From an uncultured Aquimarina sp. (GTDB taxonomy: Bacteria; Bacteroidota; Bacteroidia; Flavobacteriales; Flavobacteriaceae), in assembly GCA_947496705.1 (NCBI GenBank), contig CANMDW010000009.1, forward strand, positions 1 through 64,000: a DNA stretch of 64,000 bases. The letters run 5' to 3'. Shown piece after piece: positions 43,383-54,051 of the stretch (the first letter of the stretch is position 1; the number at the start of each line of letters is the position of its first letter). The position numbers and the translations under genes are program-made. The notes under the pieces are model-generated. The model ran no database searches. It was given only the letters and a program-made list of their open reading frames with translations, and was not told the origin of the DNA.

Positions 43383-45677
43383 TTATTCGAAACTTAACAT
43401 TGGAACATTTAGCGGATGTGTTTCCCTACTGAAGAAGCTTACATAGGTACGTCCAGGTTTTTCTAACCTGAAAGAAGCTCTTTTATCTTTCTGAACTTGA
43501 TTTTTTATAAATGAAGTAACATCAAATGCAATCCACTCTCCCGAAGCCGGTACTGGTTCGGTTGCTAAAAGATCTCCTTTGGCGGGTGCGTTATCCCAGG
43601 TAAGTGTAGTTTCCTTCCAGGAATCATCTTCAATCGCAAACAGTAAGCACTTGTTGGTCATAAAATCACTGTTTTCATCTACTTTGATCATCAAACGACA
43701 GGTCTCGAAGCTTTTAGGAGCACTATTGAGATCAAACAAAAGATACGGATGTCTTATGGCCTTTTGTCCTCCTGTCTTAGCTTCCAGAACCTTCATATTA
43801 TTGAAGTTTTTTTGACTATACCGTTTATGATGCCCTCGTATATAAGTGTCATGTGATGCTGGGATAAGCTTATCATTCTTATGTGGAATTTCAATTGTTT
43901 CCTGGGCCGTATTTAACAACCCATTTTCATCCATTGCCGTAATACGTAATTCATTGAGTCCCGGGGCGGGATTTTTCCAGGTGTAATGAAGTTCTCCCCC
44001 TGAAGATATTTCAGCAATAAGATAAGCACCATTATAGATACGGCACAGTGTAATGTTGCTTTCAGCGGAGTGCACATCCCCATGTATTTGAACTGACCCC
44101 TGGTCATCTATGGTTGCCTTTATACTTACATGAGGAGGAATCTGTTTCTGTTCATTACCCCATAACATAAAAAGATAAGTATGTCCTTTTTGAAGATTTT
44201 CAACGGTAAAAGTCCGTTCTTCATTTATAATATGTTGTTGGACTGGTTGAGGTATACCACTAAACCCAGGGCCACTTTTCCAGGAGAGGGCATCAAATAC
44301 ATCCAAACGTTGAGTTTCCGAAGGAATATTATTTAGAATAAAAGAGTCTCCTGATATAGAAGACCACCCGTCCCAGTTTTGCCATACCACCAATTGATTA
44401 CCATTACCGTTAAGCGTAAAAACCTCTAGCTCCCGATCAATGGATATAAAAGACATCCCATTGGTGAGATACGTATTTAACTGAATGATGTTTGCCGCTA
44501 TTCGACCTTCATAAGGAGCTTTACTTTTTGCAAGTCCCCAGTTTAAGTTGTTCAGATAAGTCGATAACGGCTCCCATGCAAGTACATAGTCTGTAATGGG
44601 TTGTCCTTTATTACCTGTTACCGTCATATTGTCCCAAAATGCAGCCATTTGGCCAAGGGCTTTTTCTTGCTCAGAGGCTTCTCCATAGAACTCTGCCTCA
44701 TTGGCATTCTTATCAATACCAATGTTGTCATCCTTTTGGCCGTTTACGACATAAGACCCTGCATAACAGTACTCAAGTACCGCAAAATGGATATCTCTTT
44801 TGATACCGAACGTCTTTTTGGCGTGGTCGAAAATTTTTTGAGCTGATCTTTCTTTACGAAAATCGTTTTTTCTGACGTAGGGGTGAAGGTAAAAAGCGTG
44901 TAAAGTACTATCATTATAGAGTGGTGCAATAGCCTCTACTAGTTTTAGTGCATCAGTATTGGGAGGATTTTTAAGTACGTTATCCCATATAGGAAAAGTA
45001 TAGCCTCCCGGGCTTACCCGCAGTGTAGGGTCAACTGCATGAACACCATCTGCCAAACCTTTTAAGGCCATCTTATATTCTTCAGGGGACATGGTGCCCG
45101 GGTGGCGAATGATATGCCACTCTGGTTCATTGAACACCATAAAATCGGTAATTCCCCAGTCTTTTATCCCTTTCGAGAGAAGAAATTCACTATTAGGACG
45201 GAACCGCTCTGCAAATGCATTGCCTATTGCATACCATTTATCATAATCTCCCACCGGATTAGATGCATCGGGATAATGATTGAAAAGCAACAAGGGCTTC
45301 ACCCCATATTTATACCACCCAATAAACCGTTCAAACTTTTTGGTTACCGGTTTTCCGTTCTGCCAATATTCGTGATGATTCAGGTTACCCCTTGCTGCTC
45401 CATACCCAAGTACATTGGCAGCCTCATAAATATTGATATTTGAAGGGTTTTCAAAAACTGCATTATTTGTAGAACCTCCTCCAATCATTTTTGCGACACC
45501 AGTGCGAAATGGTACAATATTTTTAATCTGCTCTTTATTACTGACCTGCTCTTTTTCCTGTGTTGGGTTACACCCTATAAGCATAATTGCGCTTATAGCA
45601 GAGAATTGTACTAGAAGATGGCGGAACTTACAAATCAATATGATGATTTTTGGACGACTAGTTTTTTCTAAGATCAT
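43383..45677 (-). CDS. lipoprotein glycoside hydrolase, clan-A-like, with DNRLRE domain
   Basis: A 764-residue lipoprotein (lipobox LIGC, Cys36). The catalytic domain (about 55-510) is a paralogue of the one at 32198-36130, sharing DYDKWYAIGNAFAERF, FMVFNEPEWH (E184, probable acid/base), VHAVDPTLRVSPGG, VLEYCY (E302, probable nucleophile) and the later RLDVFDALSWK strand. An Ig-like segment (about 515-600) and one DNRLRE/CBM96-like domain (about 605-764) follow; there is no CBM6 or T9SS tail. The family is uncertain. Being lipid-anchored it would process fragments at the surface or in the periplasm. Its start overlaps the GH110 3' end by 20 bases. Confidence 0.83.
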   Translation of the reverse strand: MILEKTSRPKIIILICKFRHLLVQFSAISAIMLIGCNPTQEKEQVSNKEQIKNIVPFRTGVAKMIGGGSTNNAVFENPSNINIYEAANVLGYGAARGNLNHHEYWQNGKPVTKKFERFIGWYKYGVKPLLLFNHYPDASNPVGDYDKWYAIGNAFAERFRPNSEFLLSKGIKDWGITDFMVFNEPEWHIIRHPGTMSPEEYKMALKGLADGVHAVDPTLRVSPGGYTFPIWDNVLKNPPNTDALKLVEAIAPLYNDSTLHAFYLHPYVRKNDFRKERSAQKIFDHAKKTFGIKRDIHFAVLEYCYAGSYVVNGQKDDNIGIDKNANEAEFYGEASEQEKALGQMAAFWDNMTVTGNKGQPITDYVLAWEPLSTYLNNLNWGLAKSKAPYEGRIAANIIQLNTYLTNGMSFISIDRELEVFTLNGNGNQLVVWQNWDGWSSISGDSFILNNIPSETQRLDVFDALSWKSGPGFSGIPQPVQQHIINEERTFTVENLQKGHTYLFMLWGNEQKQIPPHVSIKATIDDQGSVQIHGDVHSAESNITLCRIYNGAYLIAEISSGGELHYTWKNPAPGLNELRITAMDENGLLNTAQETIEIPHKNDKLIPASHDTYIRGHHKRYSQKNFNNMKVLEAKTGGQKAIRHPYLLFDLNSAPKSFETCRLMIKVDENSDFMTNKCLLFAIEDDSWKETTLTWDNAPAKGDLLATEPVPASGEWIAFDVTSFIKNQVQKDKRASFRLEKPGRTYVSFFSRETHPLNVPMLSFE

Positions 45678-47508
45678 GACTAAACCCCTTATTATTTTTT
45701 ACAGTGAGTGTTTTTTTACTCAAATCATCGATTACAATATCTGCTTCGGGTCCTCCTTCATAAGTATTGCCACTGATATTAATATCTTTACAATGTTCTA
45801 TTTGAATAACCGGAAGTTCCGGAGACAAAGGTTTATAGGTATCAGTTCTGATGATGGTATTATTCTCAAAGGTGAGTCCATCTACAGAAAAAGCATATAA
45901 AATTCCTCTGTCAAACGTCTTTATTACATTATTCACGATCCTTATATTCCGATTATAATAACCTGGAGGGTTTAGCTGTGGTTCTTTTGCCTGAGGGTAG
46001 ATCACAATGACCGGGTATCCTGCTCCCACTTTACAAAGATCTATAAATTCATTATCGCTAATCAAAACATCGGTAACGCTTCCAGATTCATAAAACCAGA
46101 TCATATCTCCCCAATTTCGGATGCCTTGCATTGACGAATAAAACTTATTATTACTAACTACTGACTTACCGGGGGTTTTAACCAGTACACTTCTTGCCCA
46201 ATTCTTACCTACTGAGCACCCAGTCATTTCCAAATCTGCAGACCAAGTGATATTATCAAGGCCCATACCGCTAGAAATGTTTTTCATAGGCTCTTGTGTC
46301 TCGATTTCGAAATAGGCACCATTAACAATACGTATGTTTTTTACCACCAATTTTTCACCCGTGGGGATTAATGTATTTTGGTTAATAACCTGAATAGTAT
46401 CGCCAGGTTCGGCAAATTCATAGCCTAACTGCTGTCTATGCTTTATTTTACAAGCCAACGTATATTCATCCAGCATACGATCTGCCACCGCATAGTTCCC
46501 ATGTATGTTTAACCCATCATCCAAATGATTCTCAAAAACACAGTCCTTCAAAACTATTTTTCCCTTACAATTCGCAAAATGCGTAGCATCTGCGGTTGAA
46601 GAAACAACTCTTGAGGTACCTGGGGTAGGGATTACTTTAACTTTGTTCAATGTTATATCACCGCTATGTTCACCAATGATTCCCATACCTGCCGTAGAAA
46701 AAACCTTTACTTCATCCAAGGTTATATCAAAAGAGTTACGCAAGTAGATACCAGGAGCAGAACGATTAACTCTGTATAATTTGTTTCGCCATTTGGCAAT
46801 GAAACTCCACCCTACTTCAGGGAGTTGTTCTATTTCGTTTTTAACTCTGATTGTTTTTTCTCCCAGATCTTCTATTTGATAATTTTTATCACTTTTGCTG
46901 TCCCAATGTTTTGGACGAATATTTACAAGGTTATGAACCGGACCAATTTTCGGATCTAGCCAAAAATTTTGAGAAATCATGTATTCTCTTCCATGACTAT
47001 TAAAAAGTATATCATTTTTGACTATCCGATATTCTACATAATCGGCAAACTTAAGGTCGAATGTCTTGTTAACAGTATCTCTGGATATCACCTTACCCTG
47101 GGCATAAAAAGGTTTATCCCAGTCAAACTCAAGGTTTTTGATGACTATATTTGTTGATTTTTCGACTACACTGCTCATCATCATATCATGTAAAATGATT
47201 CGTGAACCCTGGCCATCTATCTCAAGGTTATGTTGATCAATAATGGGTAAGGCAATGCCTTTACAACCATTTTCATTATTACTGATAGCATAGTATTTTT
47301 GAAAAGCCCTTTGTGAATAGCAATGATACGTACCTTTGGGGATCACCAATTTATCAGCTTTTTCGGCACGACAAACTTCCAATGCTTTAAAAAAAGCAAG
47401 GCTTGGATCTTCATATTTGGCTAGATATATAGAAAAATCAACTGTTTTCTGCCCTGCGACATTAAAAAATGAGAAGAACAGAAATACAGGTAGCAATAAT
47501 TTAGACAT
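45658..47508 (-). CDS. GH110-type alpha-galactosidase
   Basis: A beta-helix protein of 616 residues from ATG 47508 (signal SKLLLPVFLFFSFFNVAGQ); an ATG nine codons upstream at 47535 is an alternative. GH110 is recognised from the central block with TADATHFANCKGKIVLKDC and ENHLDDGLNIHG; numbering from 47535, D316 and D339/D340 are the likely catalytic acids. GH110 enzymes are inverting exo-alpha-1,3-galactosidases, first known for blood-group B antigen and later reported in marine bacteria acting on galactan fragments. With the GH2 enzyme this supports a polymer of alternating alpha- and beta-galactose. First enzyme gene after SusD. Confidence 0.85.
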   Translation of the reverse strand: MSKLLLPVFLFFSFFNVAGQKTVDFSIYLAKYEDPSLAFFKALEVCRAEKADKLVIPKGTYHCYSQRAFQKYYAISNNENGCKGIALPIIDQHNLEIDGQGSRIILHDMMMSSVVEKSTNIVIKNLEFDWDKPFYAQGKVISRDTVNKTFDLKFADYVEYRIVKNDILFNSHGREYMISQNFWLDPKIGPVHNLVNIRPKHWDSKSDKNYQIEDLGEKTIRVKNEIEQLPEVGWSFIAKWRNKLYRVNRSAPGIYLRNSFDITLDEVKVFSTAGMGIIGEHSGDITLNKVKVIPTPGTSRVVSSTADATHFANCKGKIVLKDCVFENHLDDGLNIHGNYAVADRMLDEYTLACKIKHRQQLGYEFAEPGDTIQVINQNTLIPTGEKLVVKNIRIVNGAYFEIETQEPMKNISSGMGLDNITWSADLEMTGCSVGKNWARSVLVKTPGKSVVSNNKFYSSMQGIRNWGDMIWFYESGSVTDVLISDNEFIDLCKVGAGYPVIVIYPQAKEPQLNPPGYYNRNIRIVNNVIKTFDRGILYAFSVDGLTFENNTIIRTDTYKPLSPELPVIQIEHCKDINISGNTYEGGPEADIVIDDLSKKTLTVKNNKGFSHDLRKN

Positions 47509-47654
47509 ACTTAGTATATTAGATTTATGTAGCATTAAGGTTTATTAGGTTGCTCAATAAACCTAACAGAGATCTGGTTTGACATATTCTGAAAAAGAAA
47601 CCCACCCACCCTGAGAACATATCGATTCAAAAAGGGTGGATGGATGTTGACTAC

Positions 47655-49265
47655 TTATTGATATCCCGGGTTCTGACCAAGATTAGGATTAACATCTCTT
47701 TCTGCCTGTGGAAGGGGGAAATATTCATCTTTATTTGGTGCCCACACTTGCGTAACTACCGGAGAAGATCGGAATTGTACCTGGCCGCCTGTAAGTTCAA
47801 TCCCCATTACATCAAATCCGTTTCGTTGTTCGATCAGACCCCATCGTTTAAAATCCCAATACAACCATCCTTCCATAGGGAGTTCTCTTATTCGCTCATC
47901 ATACAGCGCATCTAAGAACTCATCAGCACTGCTAAAAGTGCCTGGAGAATAGAGTGGAAGTTGATCTGAAGCCCTTGCTCTTACAGCATTGACCGCATCC
48001 AGAACGCCTTGGTCATTAAAGGCCGCCGGACTCTGCATAACCCTGGCTTCTGCATAATGTAAAAGGGCATCGGCATAACGAAATACTATAAAATTAAGCG
48101 GTGAGGTCCCTGCTCCGGGTCTGCTCCCGTCACCAGTAACCACATATTTTCTGGCATGCAGTCCTGTTCGGGAATGCGTATAATTGTTAATAAAAGGATA
48201 TAGCACTTCATTTCCACCTGCACCCACAAAGTATGCTCCCGGCCTAATGATATTGGCATCCATTCTGGGATCTCTTCCTTCAAAATAGTCATAAATCTCT
48301 GTTGGAATCCGCGGATCGTCTTGGGTATAAGCAGGACTCGGATCTATAATTTCATATTTGTCGACCAGCCAAAGCCCAGGGTTCATCCAGGAAAGGCCAC
48401 TGTTTGAAGAAGACCGGTTTGAGTAAAATCGCTCGAATGTGTTACCGGGTTCGATATCATTGTCTGCGATTCCCTGAATATCAAAGATAACTTCGCTGTT
48501 ATTTTCATTCTCAAGGGTAAAAATATCTGCATAATTAGGTTGTAATGAATAAATTCCCAGATCGATTACTGCCTGGGCAGCATCAACTGCGGTATCCCAA
48601 TCTTCTTCAAATAAAGCAAGTTTTAATTGCAGCATATACGCCGCCCCCTTGCCGACTCTTCCCGGATCATTGGGGGTATCTGGTAATTTTTCAATGGCAA
48701 TCGCCAGATCTTCCTTTATTTGGTTAATAATCTCTTGTTGCGGTGTTTTTTCAATATCAACAGCTTCCAAACCAGGTACGTTCAGGTAATAGGGAGCATC
48801 TTTCCATATCATGGTAATACCATATGAATACATGGCTCTCAAATACCGAGCTTCCCCTATAAGGTTTTCTTTTCGTTCCGGGTTTTCAAAAGGAATAGCA
48901 TCGATATGAACCATAAAATCATTGGTACGGACCAGGCCTCTATAATAGGCAGACCAGGAGCGTTCTATATGAATATCATCTGCGGGTCCCGTACTTGTCG
49001 AAAAACTCCTTACCCTTCCGTTTCTTATCGTTCCAATTTGAATAAGCTGATCAAACGCTCCCCAGAATTCCCAGAAAAATGGCACTTGATTGCTTCTGGG
49101 TCGCAATGCATCATAACAAGCTATCAAACCTGCTTCAGCATCTGTAGAAGTTATCCAAAATGTGGTTTCTGCGATATCGTCATTAGGTTGTTCGTCAAGA
49201 ACATCCTCACATGATGTTACTCCCCATATAAAAAATATCAAAAATATATATCTAATCGTTTTCAT
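47655..49265 (-). CDS. SusD/RagB-family glycan-binding lipoprotein
   Basis: Start placed at ATG 49265, where the lipoprotein signal begins (MKTIRYIFLIFFIWGVTSC, Cys19); 536 residues. It has the SusD N-terminal region (LDEQPNDDIAETTFWITSTDAEAGL), TPR-like helices (IGEARYLRAMYSYGITMIW, KGAAYMLQLKLALFE) and the conserved C-terminal end (IVFRYADALLHYAEA, MEGWLYWDFKRWG, NPGYQ). SusD caps the SusC pore at the outer surface and binds the glycan. It starts 35 bases after the SusC stop, the normal arrangement. Its intact state contrasts with the interrupted SusC. Confidence 0.95.
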   Translation of the reverse strand: MKTIRYIFLIFFIWGVTSCEDVLDEQPNDDIAETTFWITSTDAEAGLIACYDALRPRSNQVPFFWEFWGAFDQLIQIGTIRNGRVRSFSTSTGPADDIHIERSWSAYYRGLVRTNDFMVHIDAIPFENPERKENLIGEARYLRAMYSYGITMIWKDAPYYLNVPGLEAVDIEKTPQQEIINQIKEDLAIAIEKLPDTPNDPGRVGKGAAYMLQLKLALFEEDWDTAVDAAQAVIDLGIYSLQPNYADIFTLENENNSEVIFDIQGIADNDIEPGNTFERFYSNRSSSNSGLSWMNPGLWLVDKYEIIDPSPAYTQDDPRIPTEIYDYFEGRDPRMDANIIRPGAYFVGAGGNEVLYPFINNYTHSRTGLHARKYVVTGDGSRPGAGTSPLNFIVFRYADALLHYAEARVMQSPAAFNDQGVLDAVNAVRARASDQLPLYSPGTFSSADEFLDALYDERIRELPMEGWLYWDFKRWGLIEQRNGFDVMGIELTGGQVQFRSSPVVTQVWAPNKDEYFPLPQAERDVNPNLGQNPGYQ

Positions 49266-49299
49266 ATTTGTATAATTTTTTTTGTTCATCTTGACAGGA

Positions 49300-52200
49300 T
49301 TAAAATGAAACATTTACTCCAAAAACAAAGGTTTTTACATTAGGAATTCGAACATCAAACTGTTGTGGTTCGCGCTCAGGATCCCAGCCCCACTTATCCA
49401 TGAACTTAGAGAATGTAAAAAAGTTCTCGGCACTCCCATAAATTCTAAGACTACTCATCGCAAATCTCTCAATAATATCGGGTGAAAAATTATATCCCAA
49501 CGTTATGTTTCTTATTCTTACATAAGAATTGTCTTCTACAAAAAATGATGAAGGCAGTTCGTTTTGACTATACGCACTATTTGAGACAAGTCTTGGAAGT
49601 GTTGCACTTGGGTTTTCTGGTGTCCACCGATTTGTCCATAATTGGTGGATTTGTCCGCGGTCTTCTTTTTCAAGTGGCCAAAAGGCACCAGAAAGGCCTG
49701 TCCATGTATCTACATCAAACACTCCTTGTACAAGAACAGACAGATCAAAATTCTTATATCCAAATGACAAGTTTCCTCCAATCAGATACTTTGGTATTTG
49801 ATTCCCGATAATGGTTCGATCAGCCTCGGTAATCAAGCCGTCCGGTTCTCCGGTAAGGTCACCATTCTCATCTCGTCCATTAATATCGGCGAATATCAAA
49901 TCTCCCGGAGAAGGGGTCTGGCCATACGTGGGTCCATTGGCGATTTGTTCTTCATCCTGATAAATCCCTGTAGTCTGAAACCCATACAAAGCGTTGATCG
50001 GCTGACCCTCTTGTAATACTGTAAGTACACCACTATTATTAGAAATAAAGGGTATATCACTTAGATATTTGGTCAACTCATTATCCTGTATAGTAAGATT
50101 ACCTCCTATTTGATATGAGAAATTACCAATTTTGTCTCGATACATCACATCAATCTCAAGTCCTTTATTCACAACAATTGCAAGATTTTCAAAAGGAGCT
50201 GTTTTATCTCCCAGGTAATCGGGAATCTCTTGTCTAACCAGTATTCCATCGGTCTCTCTGTTGAAATAGTCGACCGAAAGGTTAATTTTTCCTCTAATGA
50301 ATGATAAGTCGGCACCCAAATTCCATGTAGTGGTAGTTTCCCATTCTATGTCTGGATTGGCAATATCGGTCTGAGCCACACCCAGGACTACCTGATCACC
50401 AAAACTATAGGTTTCGTTAACCGAATAAGTCGCCTGATAGGGGTACGGATCAATTTGCTGATTTCCCAATTGACCCCAGGAAGCTCTTAGTTTAAATTCA
50501 CTTAAGAAATTGGAATTTACGAGAAAGTTTTCTTCCGATATACGTCAACCTGCTGAAAACGAAGGGAATGACCCCCATCTTTTGCCTTCTCTAAAACGTG
50601 AAGAACCATCAAAACGGACATTTCCCTCCAGAAGATACTTTTCTTTATAGTTATATGTAAATCGTCCGAAGTACGAAAGTAGCCCCCATCGGACAAGGCT
50701 TTGACCAACCGCGGGGGCTTCAAGTCCTGCGCTCAGGACTGGGGTATTATTGCTGGCAAATTCACGGATACTACCAGTGCTTTGCTTTGCTTGAAAGCGA
50801 TCTTCCTGATAACCGCCAAGTAATGAAAAATTATGACTCTCGTTAATCGATTTCGTATAGGTAAGGGTATAATAATTTGTTAGTAAACGATTGGTACTGA
50901 TACCCGAAAATGCTCTCTCGCCTCTATCTGTGGGAGTACCTGATTCTGTATTAAAATTCCATAAGGTACCAGTTGGGATAAGACCAATGAACTGATCTCT
51001 TTGATTGCTTAGATAATTGATGGCCAGACGAGCATCAAACCTAAGATCATCAAAAATATTCCATTTAGCATATAATTGTCCCTGAACATTATGACGCGTT
51101 AACTCATCTCTTGTCACAGAGGCTAGCGCCAACCAGTTAGTGATCGTACCTGCTCCATCCACCTGTGCATCTCCCCAACGACCGTCGGGTGCTTGAATCG
51201 CTGGTATAATGGGCATGTTCTGCATTCCCATATGTCTGAAACCTACTTGTTGGCCAAAACCATTTGTAGCTCCTTCTACTATCGGAGTTATATCAGACAC
51301 CGATACGAATACATTGGTTCCGATGGTAAAGTTTTTGGACAACATGTTCTCGTTATTGATACGAAGGTTATATCTTTTCATTGAATTATTCAAGCCTATA
51401 CCATCTTGATTCAGGTAATTCAATGAGGTTCTAATACGATTTGTTTCACTTCCACCATCGACGATCAGCGTATATGAACTCATAAAAGCAGGATCGCCAA
51501 CAAGTACATCAAACCAGTCAGTTGACGGATAACGTATAGGGTCTGTTCCTAAACCATTACGATAGTCTTCAATGTCTTCTTCATTGAATAAGACGGGAAG
51601 ATTTCCATTGGTTCTTGCTTCATTTTTTAATTCCATCCATGCAATCGGATCATTAATTAAATCTGGCCTATTCCCAACTTGTTGAAATCCCGAGAAAGTT
51701 TGAAAGTCTACTTTTAAACCTGTACCGGCTCTTTTGGTGGTTATCAATATAACCCCATTTGCCGCTCTTGAACCATAAATTGCTGCAGCAGAGGCATCTT
51801 TTAATATAGTGATGCTCTCAATATCAGTTGGATTAATATCATCAAAAGAAGAAGGTGTACCGTCTACTAAAATAAGCGGATTCGCATTATTCAATGTACC
51901 TACACCTCTCAAACGTATTATAGGACCTCCTCCTCCTGCTATACCTCCCGAAGTTTGGGTAGTAGAAAGACCTGGAGCTAAACCAGTTATGAGATTTGAA
52001 GTATTGGTCACCGGACGTTCATCTAATAAATCACTTGATATGGTAGTCACCGACCCTATGAGATTAGATTTCCTTTGCTGGGCATAACCCAAAACCACCA
52101 CCTGATCTAAGGCAGACACATCCTGTTCTAAACTAATATTTAAAACGGTTTGATTTCCCACCGTAATCTCGGTAGTATTATACCCAACATATGATACAAC

Positions 52201-52764
52201 AAGGATTGAATTAGCTCCTTTTACAGATATGCTAAAATTTCCGTCAAAATCAGTGACTGCACCGTTGTCAGTACCTTTTTCTACAACAGCTGCACCAGGT
52301 AGGGGGAAGCCATTCTGATCGGTGACTGTACCAGATACACCCTGTTGTAATACACTAGTTCCATTCTTCAGAGATGTTTGTTTCAATGAAGGCAAGGTAG
52401 TTCTTTCGGGTCCTTTTTTCAGTATAATCTGTTTGTTGAAGAACTCAAACGTGACCTTTGTTCCTAAAAATAACTTTTCAAGAACTTTGGAAATTGGCTG
52501 TCTTCTCTCTTTAATCGTTACTTTTCTATTGACATCCACCTTTTTGGTGTCTACAAAAAACTTGAATTCGGTGAGTGACTCTATTTCTGTAAGCACTTGT
52601 TCTACACTAACATGTGCCATATCTAATGTGATCCTCTTTTTTTGAGAATACGTATTTGCATTGATTTGAAATAAGAAAGCTATTAAAAATATGGTAGTTA
52701 GCTTCATCTTTAAGTCGAACGTTACTGAAATAGAAACACCCCAAAATGTATTTGGTTTTTTCAT
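49300..52764 (-). pseudogene. SusC-family TonB-dependent receptor with STN domain, in-frame TGA
   Basis: One frame of 1155 codons interrupted by a single TGA at 50545-50547. In order: signal region, STN domain (about 45-105), CarboxypepD_reg-like domain (about 145-225), plug (about 235-345, with RLRGVGTLNNANPLILVDG and LKDASAAAIYGSRAANGVI), then the beta-barrel ending VFGVNVSF. The stop replaces the Trp of the usual SFPSFSAGWRIS barrel motif, so TGG to TGA explains it. Both sides are otherwise intact. An STN domain implies signalling to the FecR/sigma pair upstream. If real, the importer would be truncated within its barrel; a sequencing error is the alternative. Confidence 0.9.
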
Positions 52765-52771
52765 ATATTTG
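52764..52771 (+). promoter_or_regulatory. -7-like element for a plus-strand transcript
   Basis: TATATTTG matches the Bacteroidota -7 consensus TAnnTTTG. No good TTTG -33 box lies at the right spacing. It would drive transcription opposite to susC, towards the hairpins at 52781-52843. Confidence 0.25.
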
Positions 52772-52843
52772 TATTGTTAGAGTGGTTAATTAATTTTAAT
52801 CACTTTTATCGGGGAATGTTGCGAGCATTTCCCGGTTTTTTTT
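52772..52843 (+). ncRNA. candidate antisense RNA over the susC leader
   Basis: In the 117-base gap between susC and fecR the plus strand can form two successive hairpins. The first is AGTGGTTAA/TTAATCACT (52781-52804). The second is a 9-bp stem (52810-52834) followed by eight T. A short plus-strand RNA ending there would be fully complementary to the susC 5' leader. Cis-antisense RNAs at susC genes next to anti-sigma genes are described in Bacteroides loci (DonS type). Transcription is not shown here. Confidence 0.35.
52810..52843 (+). terminator. plus-strand Rho-independent terminator in the susC leader
   Basis: CGGGGAATG (52810-52818) pairs with CATTTCCCG (52826-52834) around a seven-base loop, followed by GTTTTTTTT. 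The U-tract is on the plus strand, opposite to both fecR and susC, so it would end an antisense transcript rather than either gene. Confidence 0.65.
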
Positions 52844-52881
52844 GTGATTTTTCCCTCTGGTATTGATTATTCCTTCATAGG

Positions 52882-54051
52882 CTATTCGTTTTGATTTTTA
52901 AATATGATTATCTGATTATTTTGTATTCTATATTTGATATCAAAATTTCGATCAAAAACTTCCAATACTTCTTCAATACTTTCAATATCAAAAACCGCAT
53001 TGAATGTGTTTTCTTCCAATTGCTTATTGCTATTAATAATTGTTACATTATAGTGCCTTTCGAGTTTTTTGCGTATCGTTTTAAAGGTCATATCCCTAAA
53101 GATAAGTCTGCCACTAATCCAAGCTGTATGTACATCTGTATTTACCTTTTGTACTTCAAATGTCATATCGGCCTTATCCCAGGAACCTTTTTGTTCAGGA
53201 ACCAATTCTAACGGATCTTCAGAATCATATAAATTAGAGTCCCTATACAATTGAACACTCCCCGAAACCAAAACCGTATTAATACTTTCATCTTCATCAT
53301 AGGAAGAAACATTAAACTCGGTTCCTAGCACTTTAATATTGACTTCCTGGGCATTTACAACAAATGGATGGGTCATGTCCTCTGCAACTTTAAAATAAGC
53401 TTCTCCGGTGAGGAAGACCTCTCTGTGTTGCCCTTTTAAAAAATTGACGGGATATTTAAGAGAAGAACCCGAATTTAAATAAACAATGGTTCCATCAGAC
53501 AACTGAACCTGAAACTTTTTGCCATATGGAATATTTAGTTCATTATATACTAACTTTTCCGAAACAGCATTGTCTGCATACGTGATCTTACTCCCTTTAC
53601 GAGTGGCTATAGTTTGCCCCTCATTTTCCCATATTTGGGTATTGTCATCCTCATCAACCACATCTACTTCACCACTGCTTAATTGAAGCGTTATGGCCTT
53701 GTTCTTAATCTCTAATGTGGATAGTGGTGCTTCATTCCGAAAAAGAAATTGATATCCCAATCCAAATAAGACCACAAAAACAGCAGCATATTTTAAGATT
53801 GAGAATTTCTTCGTTCTTAATAAAGAAACCTTTTTAGGAGGTTGTATTTTTGAAAGAAAATCCTGGTATGCAGCTTTAGAATCTACCTTCTGATATTTTA
53901 GAGACAGTAGATAATTAATCTCAATAGACTCTTGAAGTTGTCTTCTTGCCCATTCTTCAGAAAGTGAGTCCAATAAAAGATCTAATTCTACCTCTGAAAG
54001 CTTTCCTTTGAGATACTTCTGAATTATATTTTCTAAATCTTCGGTTGTCAT
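52882..54051 (-). CDS. FecR-family anti-sigma factor
   Basis: A 389-residue inner-membrane protein. The cytosolic N-terminal part (1-80) would bind the sigma factor; there is one transmembrane helix at about 85-104 (ILKYAAVFVVLFGLGYQFLF). The periplasmic FecR domain (NIPYGKKFQVQLSDGTIVYLNSGSSLKYP, GEAYFKVAEDMTHPFVV) follows, then the C-terminal DUF4974-type domain (LIFRDMTFKTIRKKLERHYNV). This last domain contacts the STN domain of the cognate SusC. It is upstream of susC on the same strand. The partner sigma gene is divergent rather than in the same operon. Confidence 0.94.
   Translation of the reverse strand: MTTEDLENIIQKYLKGKLSEVELDLLLDSLSEEWARRQLQESIEINYLLSLKYQKVDSKAAYQDFLSKIQPPKKVSLLRTKKFSILKYAAVFVVLFGLGYQFLFRNEAPLSTLEIKNKAITLQLSSGEVDVVDEDDNTQIWENEGQTIATRKGSKITYADNAVSEKLVYNELNIPYGKKFQVQLSDGTIVYLNSGSSLKYPVNFLKGQHREVFLTGEAYFKVAEDMTHPFVVNAQEVNIKVLGTEFNVSSYDEDESINTVLVSGSVQLYRDSNLYDSEDPLELVPEQKGSWDKADMTFEVQKVNTDVHTAWISGRLIFRDMTFKTIRKKLERHYNVTIINSNKQLEENTFNAVFDIESIEEVLEVFDRNFDIKYRIQNNQIIIFKNQNE

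Noticed and set aside
50545..50547. Selenocysteine at the susC TGA
   Set aside because: The position is a structural Trp in the barrel, no SECIS-like hairpin was evident, and SusC proteins are not selenoproteins.
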